This document shows, one piece after another, positions 9,487 to 19,417 of a stretch of 64,000 bases of DNA. The stretch's first letter is position 1, and every line of letters starts with the position of its first letter. The notes beneath the pieces were generated by a model that was not told the DNA's origin, made no database searches, and saw only the letters and a list, made by a program, of their open reading frames with translations. The stretch is from Thermoplasmatota archaeon (GTDB lineage: Archaea > Thermoplasmatota > Thermoplasmata > Lutacidiplasmatales > JAMCUS01): NCBI GenBank assembly GCA_023379385.1, contig JAMCUS010000013.1, positions 36,635 through 100,634 of the forward strand. Direction: 5' to 3'. A program made the translations under genes and the position numbers.

Positions 9487-11079
9487 ATGGCGACTGGGAA
9501 TGTAGCAACAAAAATACCTGTGAAAGGTGTTCCATCTTCAGAGCATGAGATAATTACACCGGAAATTTCAAATTTTATTGCATCTCCTGGTGAAAAATAT
9601 TTAAGATACAGATCTGAGGTTCCACGATTTGACCTTGGTCAGATACCTTTTTTTGATTGGTTATTTCATCAGAGATGGTGGCAATTTGTAACAGCGTTTC
9701 CCAATGTGGTTATCTTTAATCTCGTCCTGGTTGCCGGCTTCATAGGAGTAACAGACCCAAACGTAAATTTTGCTACTGTAATTACATGGTATCTGTGGTT
9801 CACGGTTGTTTTTTTCCTGATGGTAGGGGTGGGTAGAGGATGGTGTCTTATATGTCCATTTTCTGCTCAATCTGAATGGATACAGCGATTAAGTATATGG
9901 GGCAAGAATAAGCATAATTTAACACTCAATAAAAAATGGCCAGCAATGTATTCAACAGTGTTGATATCCATTATATTTTTTGTAGTTCTTACTTTTTTTG
10001 AAGAGTATTTCAATATAGCTGGGCCCGGTTTACCATTTATGACTGCTACTCTCGTTCTGGGAATTATCACGTGGGATATCTTTTATGCGCTTGTATTTGA
10101 GAGAAGAAGTTTCTGCAGGTATGGATGTCCTCTAACAGGAATAATAGGTGTGGTTTCTTCCATGTCTCCTTTTGATGGGTACAGAACTAAAAATCCCGAT
10201 ATATGTAAAAGATGCAGAACGAAGGAATGTATGAGAGGTAGTGATGTTAGCTATGGGTGCCCATGGTATGAATATCCTGGTTCAATGAGTACCAATTTTA
10301 ATTGTGGAATCTGCACGGAATGTGTTAAGGGGTGCCCCCATAATAATATAGGACTTGCTGCGAGAGTTCCTGTTGCTGATACATGGGCTCCAAAAGTTAA
10401 GAAATTTGATATTGCACTCTCTGTTACCTTATTGCTAGGTTTAACATGGTTTCAGATGTTTAATGCACTTCCATTTTACACCACCATGAACAATTATCTT
10501 AACAATGTAACAGGATGGTATACTTTTTCAAGAAATTCAATGATGTTGCATGGATTGGGTAGCTATTATCCAAATCCACTTGATTTTGTTGCATTTGTGC
10601 TTTTGGGTCCGGCTATTATGCTACTCTTATCATATATGGGATACGTGATATCTAATAAAAAGTATGGCATAAAGAAGCTATTTACGCTCTATTCATACGC
10701 CCTTATACCTTTATTTGCAGGTACTATACTGGCAAGGCAGTTTCCAAAGTTCCTTACCAATTCTGATATTGTACCTAAATATGCATCGTCACCAATGGGA
10801 TTCAAGGGATGGAATCTTTTAGGTACCCTAACATTGCCTGCCATGTATAGCTCAACCACACCTGTTTATGTATGGCAGGTGCAGGTTATAACTGTTATTA
10901 TTTTTGGAATATTATCAATATATGCAGCATATAAATTGTTAAAGGTGGATTTTGATGGTTCTAAAGAATCAAAAAGAGTGTTTGCTATAATGGTAACATC
11001 ATTTATTCTGTTAATAATAATGAATGCGGTACTGTACTATTACATGGCTTTCTTCAATGGTATGTCTGCACCGTTTTGA
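9487..11079 (+). CDS. Membrane polyferredoxin (NapH/CcoG-like 4Fe-4S protein)
   Basis: 530 aa; TM segments plus GRGWCLICPF, RRSFCRYGCPLTGIIG, CKRCRTKECMRG...CPWYEYP and CGICTECVKGCPHN motifs. Confidence 0.85.
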   Translation: MATGNVATKIPVKGVPSSEHEIITPEISNFIASPGEKYLRYRSEVPRFDLGQIPFFDWLFHQRWWQFVTAFPNVVIFNLVLVAGFIGVTDPNVNFATVITWYLWFTVVFFLMVGVGRGWCLICPFSAQSEWIQRLSIWGKNKHNLTLNKKWPAMYSTVLISIIFFVVLTFFEEYFNIAGPGLPFMTATLVLGIITWDIFYALVFERRSFCRYGCPLTGIIGVVSSMSPFDGYRTKNPDICKRCRTKECMRGSDVSYGCPWYEYPGSMSTNFNCGICTECVKGCPHNNIGLAARVPVADTWAPKVKKFDIALSVTLLLGLTWFQMFNALPFYTTMNNYLNNVTGWYTFSRNSMMLHGLGSYYPNPLDFVAFVLLGPAIMLLLSYMGYVISNKKYGIKKLFTLYSYALIPLFAGTILARQFPKFLTNSDIVPKYASSPMGFKGWNLLGTLTLPAMYSSTTPVYVWQVQVITVIIFGILSIYAAYKLLKVDFDGSKESKRVFAIMVTSFILLIIMNAVLYYYMAFFNGMSAPF

Positions 11080-11091
11080 GGTGTTATTGGA

Positions 11092-11331
11092 ATGGTTGCG
11101 AAAATAAATTATGAAAGATGTGTAGGTTGCGAGGAATGTGTGGTTGCATGTGCAAGAGATCACTGCATTCATCTTGAAGAGTCTACCAATATCATTGTTG
11201 TTAACGAATCCACGTGCAACAATTGTGGTGCGTGTGTCAAGAGATGTCCATTCAGATGTATAGACCTTGTAGGAGATATAGGACCTTTAGCAAGAAAACC
11301 ATCTATGGTTGCTACAGCAGTAAAAAGCTGA
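11092..11331 (+). CDS. 2x[4Fe-4S] ferredoxin
   Basis: 79 aa; CVGCEECVVACARDHC and CNNCGACVKRCPFRC. Confidence 0.9.
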   Translation: MVAKINYERCVGCEECVVACARDHCIHLEESTNIIVVNESTCNNCGACVKRCPFRCIDLVGDIGPLARKPSMVATAVKS

Positions 11332-11348
11332 ATAATAAAGGTGTCAAA

Positions 11349-11636
11349 ATGAAAGAAATATCATTTAATACGGGTGCATTGATAGTTGGAGTGTTTGTAT
11401 GGATTGTCCTGGCCATAGGTATACTTTTACACAGTTTATTTATCATCATACTATCGTCACTTACCCTGGGGCTTGTATCAGCTGTATGGATTGTAATGAT
11501 TTCAGCAGCCATATCTGAACATCTTAAAAAAAGAAAGTATAAAGATGTTAAGGGTGCAGACATAACATATAACTATGTTTCCTTTATAGATCCGTCTATT
11601 ATGAAAAATAACGATAAAATAAAAAAGGGGGAATAA
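11349..11636 (+). CDS. Small membrane protein of the polyferredoxin cluster
   Basis: Start MKEISFNTGALIVG within ORF 11214..11636; two TM helices. Confidence 0.65.
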   Translation: MKEISFNTGALIVGVFVWIVLAIGILLHSLFIIILSSLTLGLVSAVWIVMISAAISEHLKKRKYKDVKGADITYNYVSFIDPSIMKNNDKIKKGE

Positions 11637-11637
11637 T

Positions 11638-12555
11638 ATGAAAGCTAACCAGATTTTTAATGCAGCAATCTCTCTCTATATAATTGCTTTATTATCAAAT
11701 ATATATGATGTATATCTTGCAGCCATTAACAGAAGCATGTTTACAACAGTACAGACTATAACACTTACGGGAATTACCCTGACAATCTATCCTGCTTTTG
11801 ATGATTTTTTATATGACTTAGCTGGTCTTGTACTCATATTCATACTGATTTTTGCGTTAGGTATGGCATGGAAACTTGATCCGATAAAGGGCAAAGGAAG
11901 AAAATATAGATGGGCAGCGATGATACTTGCATTTATAGCAATTATTCCGAATTTGACCGATGTTTTTCCAAGTATTTTATCTATATTCCCAAATCCATCT
12001 CTATTTTACTGGAAAGCAGATAGTGGCGCTGATTTAGTTGCCGTCATTACAATCCTGTTAGGATGGGTGCTAGCAGAGGTATGGTTTGCATCTGTTGGCG
12101 CAGGTGTTCCTAAAGGATACGGATATGCAGACATAATTGCTAGAAATCCAAGACTCAGACTGATCAACAGAATTATAAATGTTGTCGTGCCACTGGGAGT
12201 ATTTTCTACTTTCTGGCTCATAACATATATATTGACATGGAATCTCATTCACACACCAGGTTATGTATTATCCAGCACATCTTTTGCAGGAACCAGAGCA
12301 ATAACACTGTTTTATATAATCTGGTATCCATTCGTAATAGTATATAGCTCCATTGCCATCAGAGATGTGTACATGAGTATAAAAGGTAGCTGGGAAGATG
12401 TTAGAAAACTCAACGCACCCATCCTGGGTGAACCCAGTATAACAAAGGGAAGACCTCCCGTACCACCAAATGTAGACATATATAAAACATATAAAATAAA
12501 TGAAAAACTTTACGATAAACTGCTACCACCGTCAGAACCAGGCACCAACAAATAA
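11638..12555 (+). CDS. Multi-TM membrane protein of the polyferredoxin cluster
   Basis: 305 aa, about 7-8 hydrophobic segments, no Cys, one His; starts 2 nt after the previous ORF. Confidence 0.75.
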   Translation: MKANQIFNAAISLYIIALLSNIYDVYLAAINRSMFTTVQTITLTGITLTIYPAFDDFLYDLAGLVLIFILIFALGMAWKLDPIKGKGRKYRWAAMILAFIAIIPNLTDVFPSILSIFPNPSLFYWKADSGADLVAVITILLGWVLAEVWFASVGAGVPKGYGYADIIARNPRLRLINRIINVVVPLGVFSTFWLITYILTWNLIHTPGYVLSSTSFAGTRAITLFYIIWYPFVIVYSSIAIRDVYMSIKGSWEDVRKLNAPILGEPSITKGRPPVPPNVDIYKTYKINEKLYDKLLPPSEPGTNK

Positions 12556-12802
12556 AATATATGTGTATCTATATAATTTGTTTATAGGACAGTAAAGGTA
12601 TTAGGAAACCGCTAAAAACAGTCGCTTTAGTTGATGAAACTGATCACATATCGTGAACAATCATTCATAAAGGTGTCATCACCAATCCAATCATATTGTA
12701 TATACCAGCATGAATCATATATATGTAATTTACATATATTATATACTCTTATTTTTGTAATTAGAAAAGGAATATATATTTTATTAGAAGTAAAAGCTTC
12801 AG

Positions 12803-13666
12803 GTGTATGATATGTTTGACAAAAAAGTATCAAAGATGAAAGGGGCATTACCAATATTTATGTTGCTGGTTATGGCACTCTCCTTAGGGTTCCTGGGATT
12901 GGTTACCACTTTCGTATCTGTAGGGCATGTGGTTGCAAGTTCTTCCCAGAATATAAGTAACGGGGTGAGTTCTGGATTATCTGCAGGTGGCTCTGTATTT
13001 ACAGAGGCTACCATTGCATTAGTTGTAGGTATTCTTTTCATAGGGGCTTTTAGCTTACAAATCGCCAGAAACTATTTTCTCAGGATTCTAGATAAGTTTA
13101 CGTTAAGGCTTGGTGCGGATATCTGGTGGCTGGCGTATGTGCTTATAAGAGATGGATTGATGTTTGCTATTGTTCTTATGGGTTTTGAACTGTTTTATGT
13201 GGGTACGTATACCGATTATCCCATTGCCGTTCCATTTATGCCGTTGGCCATAGTATTTATTGCAGCAGCCCTGGCAACGAAGCTTATTTACGACACAGAT
13301 GAGAGTGAAAATGCGAATAGATTTGTATCTATCCTAATAGCGGCAGGTACTTTCCTTTATGTTATTGGTGTTGTGTTTGTAACGGAAAATATAATAGGAT
13401 ATGCGAATGCAAATTATACAACCACATCAACAGGTACGATAACAACCCCAGCAGGTGGATCCAACATATGGACCTACATGTATAATACCTTCAGTTCAAC
13501 GGTAAATACAACGTTAGCACTTGATAGTTTCTATGTATGTTTTGCACTGCTTTCATTGATTGCTTTGATAGTCTTTGTCTACGTAACATTCCCTGTAAAA
13601 ATAGGCAGAAATGCTAAGGCTACCGACGGGCCATCAACAAGAAAAAATGTGGTGGAGGAAGAATAG
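12803..13666 (+). CDS. Multi-TM membrane protein of the polyferredoxin cluster
   Basis: 287 aa, about 6-7 hydrophobic segments (likely ATG at 12812). Confidence 0.7.
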   Translation: MYDMFDKKVSKMKGALPIFMLLVMALSLGFLGLVTTFVSVGHVVASSSQNISNGVSSGLSAGGSVFTEATIALVVGILFIGAFSLQIARNYFLRILDKFTLRLGADIWWLAYVLIRDGLMFAIVLMGFELFYVGTYTDYPIAVPFMPLAIVFIAAALATKLIYDTDESENANRFVSILIAAGTFLYVIGVVFVTENIIGYANANYTTTSTGTITTPAGGSNIWTYMYNTFSSTVNTTLALDSFYVCFALLSLIALIVFVYVTFPVKIGRNAKATDGPSTRKNVVEEE

Positions 13667-13707
13667 AGATCCAATCAAACCCTTTATTATTATCTGTGGG
13701 TGATAAT

Positions 13708-14232
13708 ATGATAAAACATTACTTAGAGATATCCGGTCAATGTCATTCGTGTGGTGTATGCATGGATGTATGTCCTGTAAAGGCAATTGACATGACACCA
13801 CCCCCGAGAGCGAGTATTGAAGGTGGAATTGATAAAAAGATATGGATGACTGAGTTTCCAATATTGACTGGCAGGTGTATAGGTTGCAAGATATGCGTTG
13901 CAGAATGCCCTTTTGACGCCATAACACTTGTAAAGGATTCGGAGATAAAACAGGAAAAGATATTGAAAAAAGATGTAAGTGATATATTTGATAGAGCCAA
14001 AAAAATGAGAAAAAGTTCAACCACCTCTCTGTCAGAAGAAAAGGACTGGAGATCCTTCCATCCACTTTCAGAGCTTACAAGAGATATTCTTAAAAGACCT
14101 GTACGCAGTTCATTTCCCCAAAAAATCGTATTTAAGCCGTGGATATCTCCCATTGCAGTCAGTGCAAATAAAAAGAAATATACCTACAAAGAGCAGTGGA
14201 AGGTATGGAGAATCATGAAATCAGATAAGTAA
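13708..14232 (+). CDS. 4Fe-4S dicluster ferredoxin-like protein
   Basis: CHSCGVCMDVCPVKAI and CIGCKICVAECPFDAI; likely start MIKHYLEISG. Confidence 0.85.
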   Translation: MIKHYLEISGQCHSCGVCMDVCPVKAIDMTPPPRASIEGGIDKKIWMTEFPILTGRCIGCKICVAECPFDAITLVKDSEIKQEKILKKDVSDIFDRAKKMRKSSTTSLSEEKDWRSFHPLSELTRDILKRPVRSSFPQKIVFKPWISPIAVSANKKKYTYKEQWKVWRIMKSDK

Positions 14233-14432
14233 CATGCTCCTACCATCCACTGAAGGAGACAGAACATCCATACAACATCATTATTTTATATTCAATTTTT
14301 TATACTTTTGCGAATGTTCACAGAAATGTTTAATAATAAATATAAATATATATTATAAGAAATTAAGAACTTAAGAAATACATCATATACCTGTACTGTG
14401 TCTGTGAGGTGTGTTCAATATTTTAATTATCT

Positions 14433-15419
14433 GTGGAATGTGTTATTAATATGTTGTTGATATCTGTTATTATTACTGTTTTAAATGATAAAAGAATTGA
14501 ACGTGTTGTAGACAAGCTGGAAGAGATAATTGATTGCGATAAGGTTGAGGTTATAATAACTGATGGTGGTTCCATTGATGGCACATGGGAATTGGCATTG
14601 AAGTTATCCAGCAGATATAAAAATGTCAGAGTTATAAAAGCACCTGGAACTGTTGCATACAGCAGAAATAGAGCGATTGATATTGTTCAGGGCAGGTTTA
14701 TAGCATTTATAGACGCAGATGAATACCCTGATGATAAATGGTTAGATACTCTTTATTCTGCTATCAACAGAAATGAAAAAACTGGATTTGCAGGTGGTCC
14801 AACTCCTCCATACGAATATGAAAAATATACAATAACTGCAAAATATTATAGTTCATACATAGACTGGTTTTATGATTCAACAGCTTCAAGAAAACCCGAA
14901 GTGATACCCATGGGTAATTCTATATGGAGACGGGAGGTATTCGAAACCGTGGGTAGACTGGATGAAACCATATCAAGTGGCGAAGACCATGATTTTGCAA
15001 ATAGAGCAATTGCACATGGGTGGGAAGGCATATATGTAAAAGAGGCGATATTATATCATGACTACACTAACCTTACAATCAGAAAATTATGGAGAAAGCA
15101 GGCAAAATATGCGATGGAGGGTATGTTTATTTACAAAAGATACAGCTCTACATATGAGACAACAAAATTAAACGTGGTTCCTTACCTTTTATTGCCCGTT
15201 TCTCTATTTCTATCCTTAATAACGTTTTTTGTTTTACACCAAATAGCTGTTGTTTTATTTCTTTTAGGAATTGCAGATCTATTATTTCTTTTTATCTACC
15301 TGGAGATTAAAGGTATAATTCTATCCAAATACTATACTGGACTAAAATACGGGTGGATTGAGATCATCCGTAAATATGCCGTGTTATGGGGTGTCCTTAA
15401 GTGGTATCTCAAAATTTAA
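14433..15419 (+). CDS. Family 2 glycosyltransferase with C-terminal TM
   Basis: 328 aa; VIITDGGSIDGTWELA, GRFIAFIDADEYPDDKWL, C-terminal hydrophobic segments. Confidence 0.85.
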   Translation: MECVINMLLISVIITVLNDKRIERVVDKLEEIIDCDKVEVIITDGGSIDGTWELALKLSSRYKNVRVIKAPGTVAYSRNRAIDIVQGRFIAFIDADEYPDDKWLDTLYSAINRNEKTGFAGGPTPPYEYEKYTITAKYYSSYIDWFYDSTASRKPEVIPMGNSIWRREVFETVGRLDETISSGEDHDFANRAIAHGWEGIYVKEAILYHDYTNLTIRKLWRKQAKYAMEGMFIYKRYSSTYETTKLNVVPYLLLPVSLFLSLITFFVLHQIAVVLFLLGIADLLFLFIYLEIKGIILSKYYTGLKYGWIEIIRKYAVLWGVLKWYLKI

Positions 15420-15482
15420 AAATAAGAATAAAAATGAATTATACATAGGTTATATATGTAAAAAAGGTATCTGGTAATACAG

Positions 15483-17972
15483 GTGAAAAATGTGAATTCT
15501 ACTGATTATACTGTTGCAGGAAATGTATCTAACAAATCCATTGAAAAGGAGTTGAAACATTCATACATAGACTATGCAATGAGCGTAATTGTAGGAAGAG
15601 CACTACCACTTGTTCTTGATGGCTTAAAACCTGTTCACAGAAGGATTCTGTATTCAATGTATGAAAGTAACACGACACATGATAAACCATATAAAAAATC
15701 TGCAAGAACTGTCGGTGACGTACTGGGTAAATTTCATCCCCATGGTGATACAGCTGTATATGATGCCCTGGTCAGAATGGCACAACCTTTTTCCATGAGG
15801 TATCCGCTCATAGATGGTCAGGGTAATTTTGGATCCGTGGATGGAGATAATGCTGCGGCAATGCGTTATACTGAAGCAAGATTGACTGAATTTGCTGAAG
15901 AATTGCTGGAAGATATAGATAAAGGCACCGTAGGATGGATTGATAATTTTGATAACAGTCTGAAGGAACCGCTGTATCTTCCCTCCAAGGTACCGAATTT
16001 GCTGTTAAATGGTTCCTCCGGTATCGCCGTAGGTATGGCAACACAGATGGCACCCCATAATATTGTTGAAGTTATCAACGTTATATTGAAATATTTGGAT
16101 AATGAAAATCTTGGTATTGATGATATTTTACAAATTATGCCAGGCCCTGATTTTCCTACTGGAGGCATTATATACGGTAGAGCTGGCATAATAAGCTATT
16201 ACAGGACTGGCAAAGGCACATTAACAGTCAGATCAAAAATAGAGGTTACAAAGCGTAAGGATAGAACTATCCTTGTTATAAAGGAGATTCCATATTCTCT
16301 TAATAAATCCAATCTCATTGAGAGTATCGTTACCGCTATAAGAGAGGATAAGGTACTGGGTATACAGGATGTACGAGATGAATCTGACAGAGATGGTATA
16401 CACATTGTTATTGAGTTAAAGAGGAGCAGTAATCCTGATATTGTTATTAATCAATTATATAAGCATACAAGAATAGAATACAGTTTTGGTGTGAACAATG
16501 TTGTTCTTGTAGATGGTAAACCAGTAATGCTTACTATCCTTGATCTGGTAAAACTATACGTAAAGCACAGGACTGATGTCGTCGTAAAAAGATCTGAATA
16601 TACACTGAAAAAGGATAAAGAGAGGTTGAATATCCTTGATGGACTTACCATTGCAATAAATAATATTGACGAAGTTATATCAATCATAAAAAAATCAAGA
16701 GATACAGCCGAGGCAAGATTGAAATTAAAAGAAAAATATCTTATGAATGAAGAGCAGGTCAAGGCCATTATGGAGATGAGGTTGCAGCGGTTAACTGCTC
16801 TTGAAGTTGAATCCATAAAAAAAGAGGTATCTGATATTAAAAATGATATTGTTAAATTAGAAACAATTTTAGGCAGTGTTGGTGAGCAGCATAAAATTAT
16901 AAAAGAGGAACTTAACTATCTTTCCAGGAAATACGGAGATAAGCGGAGGACTGAGATAGCTGAAAGGGGTGAAGAGCTTCTTGAGGAGGACCTTATTCCC
17001 AATATAAAAAATTTTGTTATTTTGACTGAGAACAACTACATCAAAAGAATACCTCTCTCCCTTTATAAAGAACAGAACAGAGGTGGCCATGGCTCAAGAA
17101 CCATGGATATGAAAAAGGAGGACGCAATTCACAGAACCATAAATGCGTATAGCCATGACAACCTGCTGCTGTTTTCCAGTACAGGGAAGGTATACCACTT
17201 TAAATGTTATAATATTCCCGAAGGTTCCAAGCAATCCAGAGGCAAGCCAATCGTTCAGTTAATTCCATCCATAGCTGAAAATGAGAAAATTGAAGCCGTA
17301 ATCCCTGTTTCTGAGATGCATGATGATAAAATAGCACTTTTATTTTCAACAGCCAAAGGCGTTGTTAAAACCACTGTTCTCAATCAATTTAAAAATATAC
17401 GGGCATCCGGTATAAGAGCTATAAAGTTAGACCCTGATGATAGAATAATATCGATAAAATCTTTTAATACTGATAAAGAAGCAAATGTGTTTATAGCTAC
17501 AAGGTTGGGGTTAGCCATTCGATTCAATGTCAATAATTTAAGGCTTATGGGTAGAGCCACAAGAGGCGTAAGAGGTATACGATTGAATGCCGGTGATGAA
17601 GTGGTCCTTGCGGAGATTACAGAGGATTCAGACTATCTACTTGCTGTAACAACCAATGGATATGGTAAAAGAACAGCTGTATCCACCTATAGAAAGGTTC
17701 ATAGAGGTGGAAAGGGAGTTAAAACAATCAAATTAACAGATAAAAATGGCAAAATAGCAGGCATACAGATCGTTAATGACGTTCATGATGTTATTCTCTC
17801 TACCAAAAATGGAAAATCGTTGAGGAGTGCGGGGAAATCAATAAGAATAATGAGCAGAAATACAATTGGGGTACGGTTGATGAAAATAGATCCTGATGAC
17901 TATATTGTGAGCATCTCCATAGATCAACCAGATACAGAAAATAAAGATGATTTATTAAATAAATCATCTTAA
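15483..17972 (+). CDS. gyrA: DNA gyrase subunit A
   Basis: 829 aa; [33 protein letters not shown], active-site [12 protein letters not shown]-terminal pinwheel blades. Confidence 0.95.
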   Translation: MKNVNSTDYTVAGNVSNKSIEKELKHSYIDYAMSVIVGRALPLVLDGLKPVHRRILYSMYESNTTHDKPYKKSARTVGDVLGKFHPHGDTAVYDALVRMAQPFSMRYPLIDGQGNFGSVDGDNAAAMRYTEARLTEFAEELLEDIDKGTVGWIDNFDNSLKEPLYLPSKVPNLLLNGSSGIAVGMATQMAPHNIVEVINVILKYLDNENLGIDDILQIMPGPDFPTGGIIYGRAGIISYYRTGKGTLTVRSKIEVTKRKDRTILVIKEIPYSLNKSNLIESIVTAIREDKVLGIQDVRDESDRDGIHIVIELKRSSNPDIVINQLYKHTRIEYSFGVNNVVLVDGKPVMLTILDLVKLYVKHRTDVVVKRSEYTLKKDKERLNILDGLTIAINNIDEVISIIKKSRDTAEARLKLKEKYLMNEEQVKAIMEMRLQRLTALEVESIKKEVSDIKNDIVKLETILGSVGEQHKIIKEELNYLSRKYGDKRRTEIAERGEELLEEDLIPNIKNFVILTENNYIKRIPLSLYKEQNRGGHGSRTMDMKKEDAIHRTINAYSHDNLLLFSSTGKVYHFKCYNIPEGSKQSRGKPIVQLIPSIAENEKIEAVIPVSEMHDDKIALLFSTAKGVVKTTVLNQFKNIRASGIRAIKLDPDDRIISIKSFNTDKEANVFIATRLGLAIRFNVNNLRLMGRATRGVRGIRLNAGDEVVLAEITEDSDYLLAVTTNGYGKRTAVSTYRKVHRGGKGVKTIKLTDKNGKIAGIQIVNDVHDVILSTKNGKSLRSAGKSIRIMSRNTIGVRLMKIDPDDYIVSISIDQPDTENKDDLLNKSS

Positions 17973-18089
17973 TTTATTATTTATATTTGATATATATATA
18001 TATATTTGTAGTTTTGTGGTAGCAATTTTGTGGTATATTAACCATAACGAATATATACAACAACATGAACTATATAATTATTGATAATT

Positions 18090-19367
18090 ATGAAGAGGCA
18101 TCATAAACGTTATAAGCGAAAGAGTGCCGTTTCTGATATTCTTGGCAATATTCTCATATTGGCTATAACTGTTACTCTGTTCAGCACGCTATTTTACTGG
18201 GTCAGCACTATACCATCTCCACCACCCTCTATAAAAGCAGATTTTTATACACAGCTGGGATTGAAGCAGTTGAATAATGGTAATGTAGAGCTTACCTATA
18301 TTCACATAATAGATATTGGAGGCAATGCACTGTACAACAGCGGTACGATCATATATATAAGCTATGAGAACACGCCACAGTATAATAATCACTACACCAT
18401 TACAGATGGTGGAATAACCAGCGGAACCTGGACGCCTGGAGAGACGTGGGTACTCACTCTACCTACCCCTATCACCAATCCCGGTTCGGTAACGACATCC
18501 ATTATAGATACTTCAAAAAACGTTCTTGTATGGAGTAACCAGGATCCAGCAACCGATGTAAATTTACCACCACAGATCCTTAGCATAGGCACAAGTCCAG
18601 GTGGTGCTATAGCAATCAATTCGCAGTTTTATGTATGGGCAAAAGTGATAAACCCCAATACCAACAGTGGTACCCTGACAGTCTCGGTTACCTTGCCTGT
18701 TCTGAGCAGTACGCCCTATACCATGACTTATTCAACCACCCTCCAGGAATATATAAGTTCCGCAATAAATGCACCCTCTACACCGGAAACCATATCCGGA
18801 TTTGTGAATGCAACAACCACCATAGGGTTGAGCACAACCGCAGTCATATCGATTAATTTTATACAGCCCTTCTACGGACAGCCAGATCTGGTTTTTGGGG
18901 GACAGAGTGAAGGTTGGTATTGGATTTATTACATTGGTCTTCCTTACAGTATTGATTATAGCTTCAGCCAACCTATTGGAGTTACAATCTCTATAGGTAG
19001 TATACTATCTAGTAGTACTACTGTGATTACTACCCTGACAGTTAATGGAGAGGTTGTTAATACAGGCAGTGCTCCTGCACAGGATGTTGCTGTATGGATA
19101 AATGGAACAGCTACGAATGATCATTATCATCCTCCAACTACTGGAACTGTCAATTACAACGATTCATCTGCCAACGTAGCACCCACGGGACGAACTACTT
19201 TTACGTTCTCGGTAGACGTTTATACAGTGGAGACCTCTAAAAATGCTTATTCTGGAACTGTAGCTATATCTATTTATATAACATATTGGGGCTACAATAC
19301 AGCTGGAAACTTTGTTGAATATCCTCCGTTAACAGGTTCTGTCACATTGACAGCTACTCCTGTGTAG
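18090..19367 (+). CDS. Large archaeal pilin-like surface protein
   Basis: N-terminus MKRHHKRYKRKSAVSDILGNILILAITVTLFSTLFYWV is a class III-signal/pilin-like segment; long Ser/Thr-rich ectodomain. Confidence 0.75.
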   Translation: MKRHHKRYKRKSAVSDILGNILILAITVTLFSTLFYWVSTIPSPPPSIKADFYTQLGLKQLNNGNVELTYIHIIDIGGNALYNSGTIIYISYENTPQYNNHYTITDGGITSGTWTPGETWVLTLPTPITNPGSVTTSIIDTSKNVLVWSNQDPATDVNLPPQILSIGTSPGGAIAINSQFYVWAKVINPNTNSGTLTVSVTLPVLSSTPYTMTYSTTLQEYISSAINAPSTPETISGFVNATTTIGLSTTAVISINFIQPFYGQPDLVFGGQSEGWYWIYYIGLPYSIDYSFSQPIGVTISIGSILSSSTTVITTLTVNGEVVNTGSAPAQDVAVWINGTATNDHYHPPTTGTVNYNDSSANVAPTGRTTFTFSVDVYTVETSKNAYSGTVAISIYITYWGYNTAGNFVEYPPLTGSVTLTATPV

Positions 19368-19417
19368 TGACGTGAGTGAGAATACATTGGAAAATATTTA
19401 TGTAGAAATATATTGAT

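Noticed and set aside
17985-18010. (TA)n tract downstream of gyrA
   Set aside because: Simple low-complexity repeat common in AT-rich spacers; no further signal
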